Positions 1 through 6,685 of a stretch of 23,168 nt of DNA are shown piece by piece. The notes under the pieces were generated by a model, which saw only the letters and a list, made by a program, of their open reading frames with translations, did not search any database and had not been told where the DNA came from. Numbering within the stretch: the stretch's first letter is position 1; the number at the start of each line of letters is the position of its first letter. The DNA lies in contig SOKG01000006.1 of NCBI GenBank assembly GCA_004376205.1, positions 1 through 23,168 on the forward strand, given 5' to 3'. The translations under genes were made by a program, and so were the position numbers. The stretch comes from Dehalococcoidia bacterium (lineage in GTDB: Bacteria > Chloroflexota > Dehalococcoidia > SZUA-161).

Positions 1-282
1 AGGCAGGGCTTTGCTATACGCGATAAACTCGGCACACTGCTCCGACACAATCTCAGACCTCAGCGCGTGTTGAAGCCTTTTCCCCTTCAATCCGATCTCC
101 CAGCATTCCTGACGCCTGCAAAGATATGCGCCTCGCCCCCCTTCCTTCCCCCTAGGGTCTATCTCCACACCACCCTGCGGCGTGCGTACAACCCTCACCA
201 GCTCCCACTTTGGTCGTTTTTCCCTGCAAGCGATACAAGTGCGCTCTGGCACATGTTTGGGACGCTTCTGAGACCCTGTCAT
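1..282 (-). CDS. ylxR: YlxR/RnpM (DUF448) RNA-binding protein, 3' end cut off by window edge
   Basis: Reading the minus strand from 282 to 1 gives 94 uninterrupted codons that run off the window. The start is MTGSQKRPKHVPERTCIACR, and a GRGAYLC motif follows near residue 51; both are hallmarks of the YlxR/DUF448 family. The family is a small RNA-binding protein usually encoded between nusA and infB, and it has been reported to modulate RNase P (RnpM). Its ATG directly abuts the nusA stop (TAGATG), and a GAGGAGGG Shine-Dalgarno lies inside the nusA 3' end, so the two genes are almost certainly co-transcribed and translationally coupled. The full family length is roughly 90-100 residues, so only the last few residues are likely missing. 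The next gene out of view is probably infB, inferred from the usual order. Confidence 0.9.
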   Translation of the reverse strand, partial: MTGSQKRPKHVPERTCIACREKRPKWELVRVVRTPQGGVEIDPRGKEGGRGAYLCRRQECWEIGLKGKRLQHALRSEIVSEQCAEFIAYSKALP

Positions 283-1932
283 CTACTGACTTTCACCCTC
301 CTCCGAGAGCTCATCGTACTCATCAGCCACGGGCAATGCGGCGGCCCTTCGGCCCCTCCGCGCCCTACCATCCTCTAACTTCTCCTCCCTGGAAGGCTTC
401 TTCTTACTCTTCTTTTTGATCTCAACCCCAATAGGCTTGGCACCGAAGATATCCTCGGCAAACCGGATTTGAGGCTTCTCAGAAGGCTCTACCTCCTCGG
501 GAGTTGGCTCATAGGGAACTAATTCAACCTCTTCCTCCACCGGCTCTAATACTTCCTCAGCGATGGTCTCAACTTCATCTGTAGGTAGTTCTATCTCCTC
601 CAACGGCGGAGGGCCAAGGTCAAGCGCTCCGAGTCGCTCCTTCACCTCGCTCAAAGACTTCTGGCCGAAGCCCCTCAGCCCAAGCAAGTCTTTATCGTCC
701 TTCTCCAGGAGTTGTCCAACCTTGGCAATGCCGCTTCCAAGCAGCAAATTAAAGGTGCGCCCTGAGAGACCAAGTTGTTCCAGCGGGATCTTGTATTGCT
801 CCCGAGGGACGGCAACAGCAAGTCGCTTCTCTACCTTTTCCTCTATAGCCGCCCCAGGCACTGCAGCCTTCTCCTTTTCTACCGTTATCTTCGCCGCCTC
901 GGCAGCGCTGGCGCTCTTTATGTCAATCCTCCAGCCAGTGAGCCGTGCGGCAAGCCTAGCGTTCTGTCCCTCTTTCCCAATTGCCAGGGAGAGCTGGCCG
1001 TCCGGCACAACAACCACTGCCGTATTCGCTGCTTCATCGACATCGACGCCAACCACCTGAGCAGGGCTCAGCGCATTGGCAATGAAGACATTGGGGTCGG
1101 CATCCCACTGGATAACATCTATCCGCTCACCATTAAGCTCATTAACTACGTTCTGGATCCTGACACCCCGCAGCCCAACGCAGGAACCCACGGGGTCCAG
1201 GCCCTCTAGCTTCGCTGCAACCGCTACCTTACTGCGATAGCCAGCTTCCCGGGCAACTGCCTTAAGCTCCACGTTACCGTTATAAATCTCAGGGACTTCC
1301 AACTCAAACAGGCGGCGTACCAGATTCGGGTGCGAGCGCGACAGTATGAGACGTGGCCCTCTATTTGTTCGATTTACCTCCACCAAGTACAGCTTGAGCC
1401 TTTGTCCTACGCGGTAACGCTCATTCCGCACCTGCTCACCTCCAGGAAGTACGCCCTCAGCTTTGCCCAGGTCAATGACAACCTGCCTAGGCTCTATCCG
1501 ATGCACTACCCCGCTGACAATATCCCCTTCTCGATCGATATACTCCCCGAAGATAAACTCGCGCTCAGCTTCCCGAAGACGTTGCAGCACTACCTGCTTA
1601 GCAGTCTGCGCCGCGATTCGCCCACCATGCAAAGAGGTGGTCTCAAAGGAAATTATCTCGTCCAGTTGGGCATCCTTTTTTAGCTTTCGAGCCTCAGCCA
1701 GCGATATCTGCTGGTAAGTGTCCGTCGGCTCCTCCACCACGATCTTGGCAGTATAAACCTTAACATCACCACTAACAGGGTGAATCTTCACCGAGATGTT
1801 TTGGCGCGCCCCGATCTCGTCCTTCTTGAAAGCAGTGACCAGTGCCGCCTCAACCGCTGCAAAGACCACCTCTTTAGGCAAATTCCTCTCCGCAGCCAAC
1901 TGGGTAATGGCAAGCAGAAAATCGGTTTTCAT
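283..1932 (-). CDS. nusA: Transcription termination/antitermination factor NusA
   Basis: NusA binds RNA polymerase and nascent RNA and controls pausing, intrinsic termination and antitermination. Visible domains in this 549-residue protein are the N-terminal RNAP-binding domain (about 1-125), S1 (about 135-200), KH1 (about 202-280), KH2 (about 285-345, with IGKEGQNARLAARLTGWRID), and a helix-hairpin-helix / RpoA-CTD-like domain (about 382-430, LSGRTFNLLLGSGIAKVGQL). A long acidic then lysine/arginine-rich tail follows. The ATG at 1932 is chosen because AAAGGAGGG lies upstream at correct spacing and MKTDFLLAITQLAAE is the conserved beginning; an ATG 39 bases upstream has no such support. The usual upstream partner rimP is absent. 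The gene has its own promoter and a leader hairpin (separate entries), and ylxR follows directly. Confidence 0.96.
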   Translation of the reverse strand: MKTDFLLAITQLAAERNLPKEVVFAAVEAALVTAFKKDEIGARQNISVKIHPVSGDVKVYTAKIVVEEPTDTYQQISLAEARKLKKDAQLDEIISFETTSLHGGRIAAQTAKQVVLQRLREAEREFIFGEYIDREGDIVSGVVHRIEPRQVVIDLGKAEGVLPGGEQVRNERYRVGQRLKLYLVEVNRTNRGPRLILSRSHPNLVRRLFELEVPEIYNGNVELKAVAREAGYRSKVAVAAKLEGLDPVGSCVGLRGVRIQNVVNELNGERIDVIQWDADPNVFIANALSPAQVVGVDVDEAANTAVVVVPDGQLSLAIGKEGQNARLAARLTGWRIDIKSASAAEAAKITVEKEKAAVPGAAIEEKVEKRLAVAVPREQYKIPLEQLGLSGRTFNLLLGSGIAKVGQLLEKDDKDLLGLRGFGQKSLSEVKERLGALDLGPPPLEEIELPTDEVETIAEEVLEPVEEEVELVPYEPTPEEVEPSEKPQIRFAEDIFGAKPIGVEIKKKSKKKPSREEKLEDGRARRGRRAAALPVADEYDELSEEGESQ

Positions 1933-1976
1933 CTTGCCCTGCCCTCCTTTTGGAGCACCGCTTTCCTCCAATCAAC

Positions 1977-2001
1977 AAAAAAGTGGGTCAAACCCACTTT
2001 T
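1977..2001 (-). terminator. Intrinsic terminator / attenuator hairpin in the nusA leader
   Basis: On the minus strand there is a perfect 10-bp stem, AAAAGTGGGT / ACCCACTTTT, with a 3-base loop (1989-1991), running into six U residues (1977-1982). It lies downstream of the nusA promoter and about 45 bases before the nusA ATG, so any transcript from that promoter must pass it. It could equally stop read-through from the enoyl-CoA hydratase gene upstream. The hairpin is seen directly; an attenuation role is inferred. Confidence 0.75.
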
Positions 2002-2021
2002 CTCCCAATCCGTATGCGCGG

Positions 2022-2050
2022 AGTATAGCACTTTTTGAGCTAGAATGCAA
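2022..2050 (-). promoter_or_regulatory. Sigma-70-type promoter of nusA
   Basis: On the minus strand TTGCAT (2045-2050) and TATACT (2022-2027) are separated by exactly 17 bases. This places transcription initiation near 2015, about 83 bases before the nusA start. It sits in the 133-base gap between nusA and the upstream enoyl-CoA hydratase gene. Confidence 0.7.
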
Positions 2051-2065
2051 GTCCCTTAGTTTACA

Positions 2066-2848
2066 CTACCTTCCTGGAAATGCTGGCGGCCGCCTTTCTA
2101 TAAATGCCTTAATCCCCTCAGCCATATCTTCAGTCGTGCCATGCCCAATCATAGCCAGCATCTCCATCTCCAGGCCTGCATCCAGACTGCTTTCCATTCC
2201 GCGATTGACCAATCTCTTAACAGTCTTCAGAGCCATCGGGCTCTTGCCCAATAGCTTCGCTACTAGCTCGTTAGTCGCCTCCTCAAGTTTATCAGCAGGG
2301 ACAGCCTTGTTGATCAGCCCAAGTCTTTCTGCCTCGGCCGCAGAGATCCGATCACCAGTATAAAGAAGCTCCTTTGCTTTCCTGATGCCAACAAGGCGAG
2401 GCAATCTCTGGCTGGCACCACCGCCAGGCACTAAACCATAGTTAGCATGCTGGTCAGAGAGCCTGGCATCCTCCGCAGCGATAGCCAAGTCACAAACCAT
2501 AACCAACTCCAGACCGCCGGCGTAGGCCATGCCATTTACTGCCGCTATCACTGGCACGCTCAAGTTCTCGATAGCGCTGAATACCTCGTTCCAGAGCCGG
2601 AGGAAGTAGTCCCGAGGCTTGTCGGGAGGAATAGCGGCTATCCCAGTGAGGTCAGCGCCGGTGCAGAACGCCCTCCCATTAGCGGTGATCACCACAACCC
2701 TAACCGAGACATCATTCTCAATGTCCTCAACAGCCGCTCCCAACTCTTCCAGCGTCTTCACATCCAGAGCATTGAGCACATCGGGGCGGTTCAGGGTTAT
2801 CTTAGCCGCCCCCTCCTTCTTCTCAAAGACTATGTTGCTGAAGCCCAT
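2066..2848 (-). CDS. Enoyl-CoA hydratase/isomerase (crotonase) family protein
   Basis: This 260-residue protein has crotonase length and features: NRPDVLNALD near 20-29, the oxyanion-hole segments FCTGADL (61-67) and GMAYAGGLEL (106-115), and the C-terminal GIKAFIERRPPAFPG. Members act on acyl-CoA thioesters (hydration, isomerisation, C-C cleavage). The first catalytic glutamate of classical hydratases is present (E114, in GGLEL). The position of the second (the Glu of the QPE motif) is His134 in SDQHANYG, so straightforward 2-enoyl-CoA hydratase activity is uncertain; an isomerase or another crotonase activity is possible. The ATG at 2848 has AGGAGGT five bases upstream. It stands alone between khpB and nusA, with possible operator-like repeats ahead of it. 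Confidence 0.88.
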   Translation of the reverse strand: MGFSNIVFEKKEGAAKITLNRPDVLNALDVKTLEELGAAVEDIENDVSVRVVVITANGRAFCTGADLTGIAAIPPDKPRDYFLRLWNEVFSAIENLSVPVIAAVNGMAYAGGLELVMVCDLAIAAEDARLSDQHANYGLVPGGGASQRLPRLVGIRKAKELLYTGDRISAAEAERLGLINKAVPADKLEEATNELVAKLLGKSPMALKTVKRLVNRGMESSLDAGLEMEMLAMIGHGTTEDMAEGIKAFIERRPPAFPGR

Positions 2849-2864
2849 TGGCTACCTCCTGCTT

Positions 2865-2904
2865 GGTCAATGACCTAGACAATTCTCGCCTTGGTCAGTG
2901 GTCA
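2865..2904. repeat. TGACC/GGTCA repeat cluster upstream of the crotonase gene
   Basis: A near-palindrome GGTCAATGACC sits at 2865-2875, and GGTCAGTGGTCA at 2893-2904 repeats the half-site. Both are preceded by CTTGGTCA or TTGGTCA. They fall between the candidate -10 box and the crotonase start codon, where a repressor would act. The repeats are seen; operator function is inferred. Confidence 0.3.
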
Positions 2905-2930
2905 TTATACGAATGATGCCCCGTAAACAA
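2904..2930 (-). promoter_or_regulatory. Candidate promoter of the crotonase gene
   Basis: On the minus strand a perfect TATAAT (2904-2909) is preceded by TTGTTT (2925-2930) with a short 15-base spacer. The -10 box is convincing and the -35 box is weak. It lies in the 113-base gap between khpB and the crotonase gene, about 55 bases from the start codon. Confidence 0.45.
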
Positions 2931-2961
2931 CATTGGGGGGACGGGACACGCAGTAAGAGAA

Positions 2962-3633
2962 TCAGGGCAGATTCTCACTGCTATCGCCCTTCGAAAGGAT
3001 AGCCACCTTGCGAGCTTCGCCTTGCCCTATGCTCTGGGTGGTCACATACGGATCATCTTTCAGTTCCAGGTGGATAATCCTGCGTTCACCGGCAGACATA
3101 GGCTCCAGGGTTACTGACCTACCAGTAGACCTCACCTGGTCCGCGAGACGTCGGGCCAGGAGTCGCAAAGACTCGTAACGCCGTTGCCGATACCCCGCAA
3201 CATCGACGACCACACCGACACCAGCTTTGAGACGCCTGCCCACAATAAGGTTAACCAAATACTGCACTGAGGAAAGGGTCTCACCACGTCTTCCAATGAG
3301 GATGCCCAGATCCTCCCCCTCGATGTCAAGTGCGATCAGAGCTTGATCACCACTGCCTCCTGCCTCCAGGTTAACGCTTGCAGATATTCCCGCCAGAGAT
3401 AGAAGATTCTCCAAGACCTCTTTGGCCATACCTCCAACATCAACGTCCTCGTTGGACAACAGTCCCAGCGGCGTCACCCTCACCCTGACCTCTTCTGAGC
3501 CTAACCCAAATAGGCCACCTCTTCCTTTCTTGACAACAACCACCTCCACCTCGGAACGACTCAGCCCCAGCTTAGCTAGAGCGAGATCAACGGCCTCTTC
3601 TTCGGAATTTGCGCTTATCTCGATGCTTTCCAT
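2962..3633 (-). CDS. khpB: KhpB/Jag (SpoIIIJ-associated) RNA-binding protein
   Basis: This 223-residue protein has the three-part layout of KhpB/Jag. A Jag_N domain (1-52) starts MESIEISANSEEEAVDLALA and includes KGRGGLFGLG. A KH domain follows with GRRG at 114-117. A C-terminal R3H domain carries R184-x3-H188 in AGERRIIHLEL. The family binds RNA and influences cell envelope and division functions; the gene commonly follows yidC. The ATG at 3633 is chosen because MESIE is the conserved family start and an AAGAAGG sequence lies upstream; an in-frame GTG at 3768 would extend far into yidC. It overlaps the 3' end of yidC by 47 bases, which implies translational coupling. This is the last gene of the rpmH cluster. 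Confidence 0.93.
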   Translation of the reverse strand: MESIEISANSEEEAVDLALAKLGLSRSEVEVVVVKKGRGGLFGLGSEEVRVRVTPLGLLSNEDVDVGGMAKEVLENLLSLAGISASVNLEAGGSGDQALIALDIEGEDLGILIGRRGETLSSVQYLVNLIVGRRLKAGVGVVVDVAGYRQRRYESLRLLARRLADQVRSTGRSVTLEPMSAGERRIIHLELKDDPYVTTQSIGQGEARKVAILSKGDSSENLP

Positions 3634-4618
3634 AACGAACCTTCTTTCGAGGGGAACTCCCATCAGCTCCCTTTCTTCCAGAAGCCGCACTATCTGCCTC
3701 AGCCCCCTCCAGCTGCGGAGCCCCAATGTCACCACCTTCCCCACTCCCCACCGAAGTTCCCGTACCACCTTGTGCGGTATCAGCCGGCTGCAGTATCCTT
3801 CCTTCTCTTAGAGAACTCAGAGAGGGAACCCTCAAACTACCCCAGCCAGACACGCGATATTGTATCACTATGCTTACGAGATTGGTGAGTACCCAGTACA
3901 GAGAAAGTCCACTGGGAAATGTTAAAGCGAGGAAGCCAAACATCAGGGGCATCATCCATATCATGACGCGACTCATAGACTGTTGCGTGGGATCAGCGGA
4001 CGGCAGCGTGGACATTTTTTGTAATACCCACATGCTCGCCGCCACCAGTATACCCATGAAGATATCCCCGCTCCCAAGATCAAGCCAGAGGAAGTGGCTG
4101 TCCAGCGGCACCTGTCCCTGAATCGGCGCCCATGAATAGAGCTGTTTGGATAAGCCAAGAAGGTTTTCAGGAGCTATACCCAGCCCTTGAATAACCGCCT
4201 GGTAAAGGCCGATCCAGATGGGAAACTGGGCCAGCATAGGGAAGGCGCAGCCAAAGGGACTTACTCCGTGTTCCTTATAGAGCTTCATCGTCTCATCGCC
4301 AAGTCGCTGTTTGTCCTTGGCGTATTTCTTTCGCACCTCCGCTAACTTGGGCTGTATCGCCTGCATTGCCCTGGAGGAGTGCAACTGCTTCACGGTTAGC
4401 GGCAATGTGACCAGGCGGATAACAATAGTCAGTACCACAATAGCAAGGCCGAAGCTGCCGAAAAGATACCCGGTCAGCAGGACCAGGAAGTTCAAAATAG
4501 GGCGTAGAAGGACGAGATCGAAGACGGCTACTATCTCTGTCATTCCCACCATCCCGGAGGCAAGGAGAACAATCAGCACTACTAAGAGCAGGAGAAAAAT
4601 AGTCCTAGCATTAGGCAT
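3587..4618 (-). CDS. yidC: Membrane protein insertase YidC/Oxa1
   Basis: YidC inserts and folds proteins in the cytoplasmic membrane, alone or with Sec. The 343-residue product has an N-terminal hydrophobic segment (about 6-25) and a second hydrophobic region about 36-75 holding the conserved arginine R68 (VIRLVTLPL). A cytoplasmic coiled region (AIQPKLAEVRKKYAKDK) follows, then the LYKEHGVSPFGCAFPMLAQF signature, then two or three further membrane segments to about 265. It is the short form without the large periplasmic domain of proteobacterial YidC. It ends in a strongly basic tail (KHRDKRKFRRRGR) of the kind that contacts the ribosome. No lipobox cysteine is present at the N terminus. It starts 14 bases after the propeller lipoprotein gene. 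Confidence 0.95.
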   Translation of the reverse strand: MPNARTIFLLLLVVLIVLLASGMVGMTEIVAVFDLVLLRPILNFLVLLTGYLFGSFGLAIVVLTIVIRLVTLPLTVKQLHSSRAMQAIQPKLAEVRKKYAKDKQRLGDETMKLYKEHGVSPFGCAFPMLAQFPIWIGLYQAVIQGLGIAPENLLGLSKQLYSWAPIQGQVPLDSHFLWLDLGSGDIFMGILVAASMWVLQKMSTLPSADPTQQSMSRVMIWMMPLMFGFLALTFPSGLSLYWVLTNLVSIVIQYRVSGWGSLRVPSLSSLREGRILQPADTAQGGTGTSVGSGEGGDIGAPQLEGAEADSAASGRKGADGSSPRKKVRYGKHRDKRKFRRRGR

Positions 4619-4632
4619 AGCTTTTCTCTATA

Positions 4633-5811
4633 TCACTTAATACCACTTAGCGGAACGCTCCATTCCCAGCGACCGGTCTCGCCATCAAGGACGTAGACGG
4701 TGTTGTCGGTCCGAGCGTTTACATAGACCTTACCACCAGCAGCACTTAGAGGGGCAAGAATGCTGCTCTCCAGGTCAACCGGCCGCGGCCACCTCTCCTC
4801 CCCATTCCCCAAGTCGATACCATAGACCTTGGTCTTCTCTTTGTCCACTTCAGAGGCCACCACTAGCACATCACCCACTATAGCAGGAGATGACCTAATC
4901 TTACCCGCGGTAGGAAAGGGGTTAGTAGACCATTCGGACGCCAATTCTCCGCTCTCGGCATCTATAGCATAAACGTTGCGATCAAGCGAGCATGCATAAA
5001 TGATGCCGTTACGATAAAGAGCCTCAGCCCAAAACCAGTTACCTGCTTCAAAGGGTTGCTCCCATTTGGGCTCGCCAGTATCAGCGTAAACGGCATAGAA
5101 CTTGCTATCGAAGGAGCCAAAGTAGAGGACATCCTCCACAATCAGCGGTGGCGAGCCAATGCCGCCACCGGTTTTGAAGGGTTTGTCCCATTTGAGCTCA
5201 CCTGTGTCAGCATCTATGGCGTACAGCTTGTGATCCAAAGACCCAAAGTAAACCACACCATCCTGGACTACAGGTGTTGACACTATCTGGTCCCCGGTCG
5301 GGTAAGGCTCGAAGCCCCGCTTCACCCTACCCGTGCTTATGTCCACAGCATAGAGCTTCCCATCGGAGGAACCGACAAAGAGCGTGTCGTCAGTAACGGC
5401 GATACCGCCCACGATATTGCCGCCAGTCTTAAAGGGCTCTTCCCACACGTCGTCCCCATACTCAGCATCGATAGCATAGACCTTTCCACTGTAGAGCCCG
5501 ATGTAGACCGTATCATTGCCTACTGCTGGAGAACCGTAGAGCGTCCCAACCGAAAATTGTCCTGCTTGACCACAGCTAAAGATACCACCTGCTTGCTCCG
5601 CTTCCGGCTCCCACACCCACTCGCCATCAGGCTTGGATGGAACCCGTTTGTCCTCCTGGCGAGCAGAGAGTTCGAGCCGAATAACCCTGCCGCCTATGGA
5701 ACCAACAAACACCGTGTCTCCATCCGCCACAATCCCAGGCCACCCTCTGGGGCCGGTGCAGCCGGAAAGGGCTAGAATGGCAAGGAGGATAGCGATGACA
5801 ACGGGTTTCAT
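4633..5811 (-). CDS. PQQ-like beta-propeller repeat lipoprotein
   Basis: This 392-residue protein starts with a lipoprotein signal (MKPVVIAILLAILALSGC), the acylated cysteine being residue 18. The rest is a run of roughly 40-residue repeats of the form 'VYFGSLDHKLYAIDADTGELKW', giving about seven blades of a PQQ/quinoprotein-like eight-bladed-type propeller. BamB is the best-known lipoprotein of this architecture, but similarity at this level does not establish BamB function, and no cofactor site is evident. The start at 5811 gives a normal signal peptide; an in-frame ATG at 5838 would add nine residues, and neither has a strong Shine-Dalgarno. The gene sits between yidD and yidC, where most genomes have nothing, so a role in envelope protein assembly is a reasonable inference only. 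Confidence 0.85.
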   Translation of the reverse strand: MKPVVIAILLAILALSGCTGPRGWPGIVADGDTVFVGSIGGRVIRLELSARQEDKRVPSKPDGEWVWEPEAEQAGGIFSCGQAGQFSVGTLYGSPAVGNDTVYIGLYSGKVYAIDAEYGDDVWEEPFKTGGNIVGGIAVTDDTLFVGSSDGKLYAVDISTGRVKRGFEPYPTGDQIVSTPVVQDGVVYFGSLDHKLYAIDADTGELKWDKPFKTGGGIGSPPLIVEDVLYFGSFDSKFYAVYADTGEPKWEQPFEAGNWFWAEALYRNGIIYACSLDRNVYAIDAESGELASEWSTNPFPTAGKIRSSPAIVGDVLVVASEVDKEKTKVYGIDLGNGEERWPRPVDLESSILAPLSAAGGKVYVNARTDNTVYVLDGETGRWEWSVPLSGIK

Positions 5812-5885
5812 CGATGGAGCTCGTTTTATGTCAAACATTCGGAAAAACCACTAACAAACAGGCACAACCTGACAAGGGAGGGAGG

Positions 5886-6095
5886 TTAAGGCACAAGGTC
5901 CACACCACCTTCGCTCAGGGGATGACAGCGGCAGATTCGCCTTGCAATCAGCCAACTACCCTTTGCCACACCATACTTCTCAATCGCCTCATAGCCATAT
6001 TGGGAACAAGAGGGAACGAAACGACACGAAGGAGGCCTGTTTGCAGAAATTGCCATCTGATAAAACCTTATTAAGTTCAATGCAAACCTCTTCAT
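5886..6095 (-). CDS. yidD: YidD membrane protein insertion efficiency factor
   Basis: At 69 residues this matches the family's usual 70-90. It has the full signature: an N-terminal amphipathic segment (MKRFALNLIRFYQMAIS), then CRFVPSCSQYGYEAIEKYG, then RICRCHPLSEGGVDLVP. YidD is a small membrane-associated protein that helps YidC-dependent insertion. Its start codon lies 2 bases after the rnpA stop, so translation is coupled. Confidence 0.95.
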   Translation of the reverse strand: MKRFALNLIRFYQMAISANRPPSCRFVPSCSQYGYEAIEKYGVAKGSWLIARRICRCHPLSEGGVDLVP

Positions 6096-6097
6096 AG

Positions 6098-6460
6098 CTA
6101 TGCCCTGCTCATTCGCTTGGCTTCGCTCCCATCTGCCAGAATTTGAGCCCGGAGCAGCAACCTTGTCACAGCTGACGCTACCTGCTGATAATTCGCTGCT
6201 ACTGCCCTGTTACGGGCAATAAACACCACATCCCACCCCGGCTTAGTCGGGGTCGATCTTGCCACCTCGCGCAACAACCTCTTCACCCTATTGCGCGCCA
6301 CTGCCTTACCCAGGCGCTTTCCAGCTATAAAACCGTATCGGTTCCGCCCCAGACCATTGGGCGCTGCTTTGAGAACGACAAGATCACACGCCCACGTTTC
6401 CCCATGTTCACGGATCTCGGCAAACTGTGATCTTCTCCTCAGCCTCTCCTCTTTGTCCAT
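6098..6460 (-). CDS. rnpA: Ribonuclease P protein component
   Basis: RnpA is the protein subunit of RNase P, which matures the 5' ends of tRNAs. The 120-residue product is of family length. It begins RLRRRSQFAEIREHG and has the RNR signature at 51-65 (GKAVARNRVKRLLRE), followed by WDVVFIARNRA. It lies 18 bases after rpmH and 2 bases before yidD, the classical bacterial order. The Shine-Dalgarno (GGCGGA) is weak, consistent with coupling to rpmH. Confidence 0.96.
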   Translation of the reverse strand: MDKEERLRRRSQFAEIREHGETWACDLVVLKAAPNGLGRNRYGFIAGKRLGKAVARNRVKRLLREVARSTPTKPGWDVVFIARNRAVAANYQQVASAVTRLLLRAQILADGSEAKRMSRA

Positions 6461-6478
6461 TCCGCCACTGCAACAATC

Positions 6479-6616
6479 CTATACCGTAAGCCGGTAGCGA
6501 CCCTTCATCCGTCTCCGTTTCAAAACTATCCGCCCGCCACGGGTCGCCATGCGGGCGCGGAACCCATGTTTACGTTTCCTGGGAATTTTCTTCGGCTGAT
6601 AAGTTCGCTTAGGCAT
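6479..6616 (-). CDS. rpmH: 50S ribosomal protein L34
   Basis: Reading the minus strand from 6616 to 6479 gives 45 residues beginning MPKRTYQPKKIPRKRKHGF and continuing RMATRGGRIVLKRRRMKGR, the L34 pattern. It is a tiny, very basic large-subunit protein. A GTGAGAG sequence precedes the ATG, and a consensus promoter lies just upstream. It is the first gene of the rpmH-rnpA-yidD-lipoprotein-yidC-khpB cluster. No dnaA or oriC is present upstream in this window, although the two are adjacent in many bacteria. Confidence 0.97.
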   Translation of the reverse strand: MPKRTYQPKKIPRKRKHGFRARMATRGGRIVLKRRRMKGRYRLTV

Positions 6617-6640
6617 CTCTCACTGCTTTACTAGTGCGCT

Positions 6641-6670
6641 ATTATACTTTATCACGCTCTCCGCTGTCAA
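6641..6670 (-). promoter_or_regulatory. Consensus promoter of the rpmH cluster
   Basis: On the minus strand a perfect TTGACA (6665-6670) and a perfect TATAAT (6641-6646) are separated by 18 bases. Initiation would fall near 6634, giving a leader of about 18 bases before rpmH. This predicts very strong constitutive expression, as expected for a ribosomal protein gene. Confidence 0.85.
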
Positions 6671-6685
6671 TTTGGGAGCACTCGC

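Noticed and set aside
563..1060. Plus-strand open frame of 165 codons opposite nusA
   Set aside because: Antisense shadow of the clear NusA reading frame; low-complexity Ser/Pro-rich translation and no family features.
2915..2940. CCCC/GGGG pairing after khpB as a terminator
   Set aside because: Four-base stem with a twelve-base loop and no U tract.
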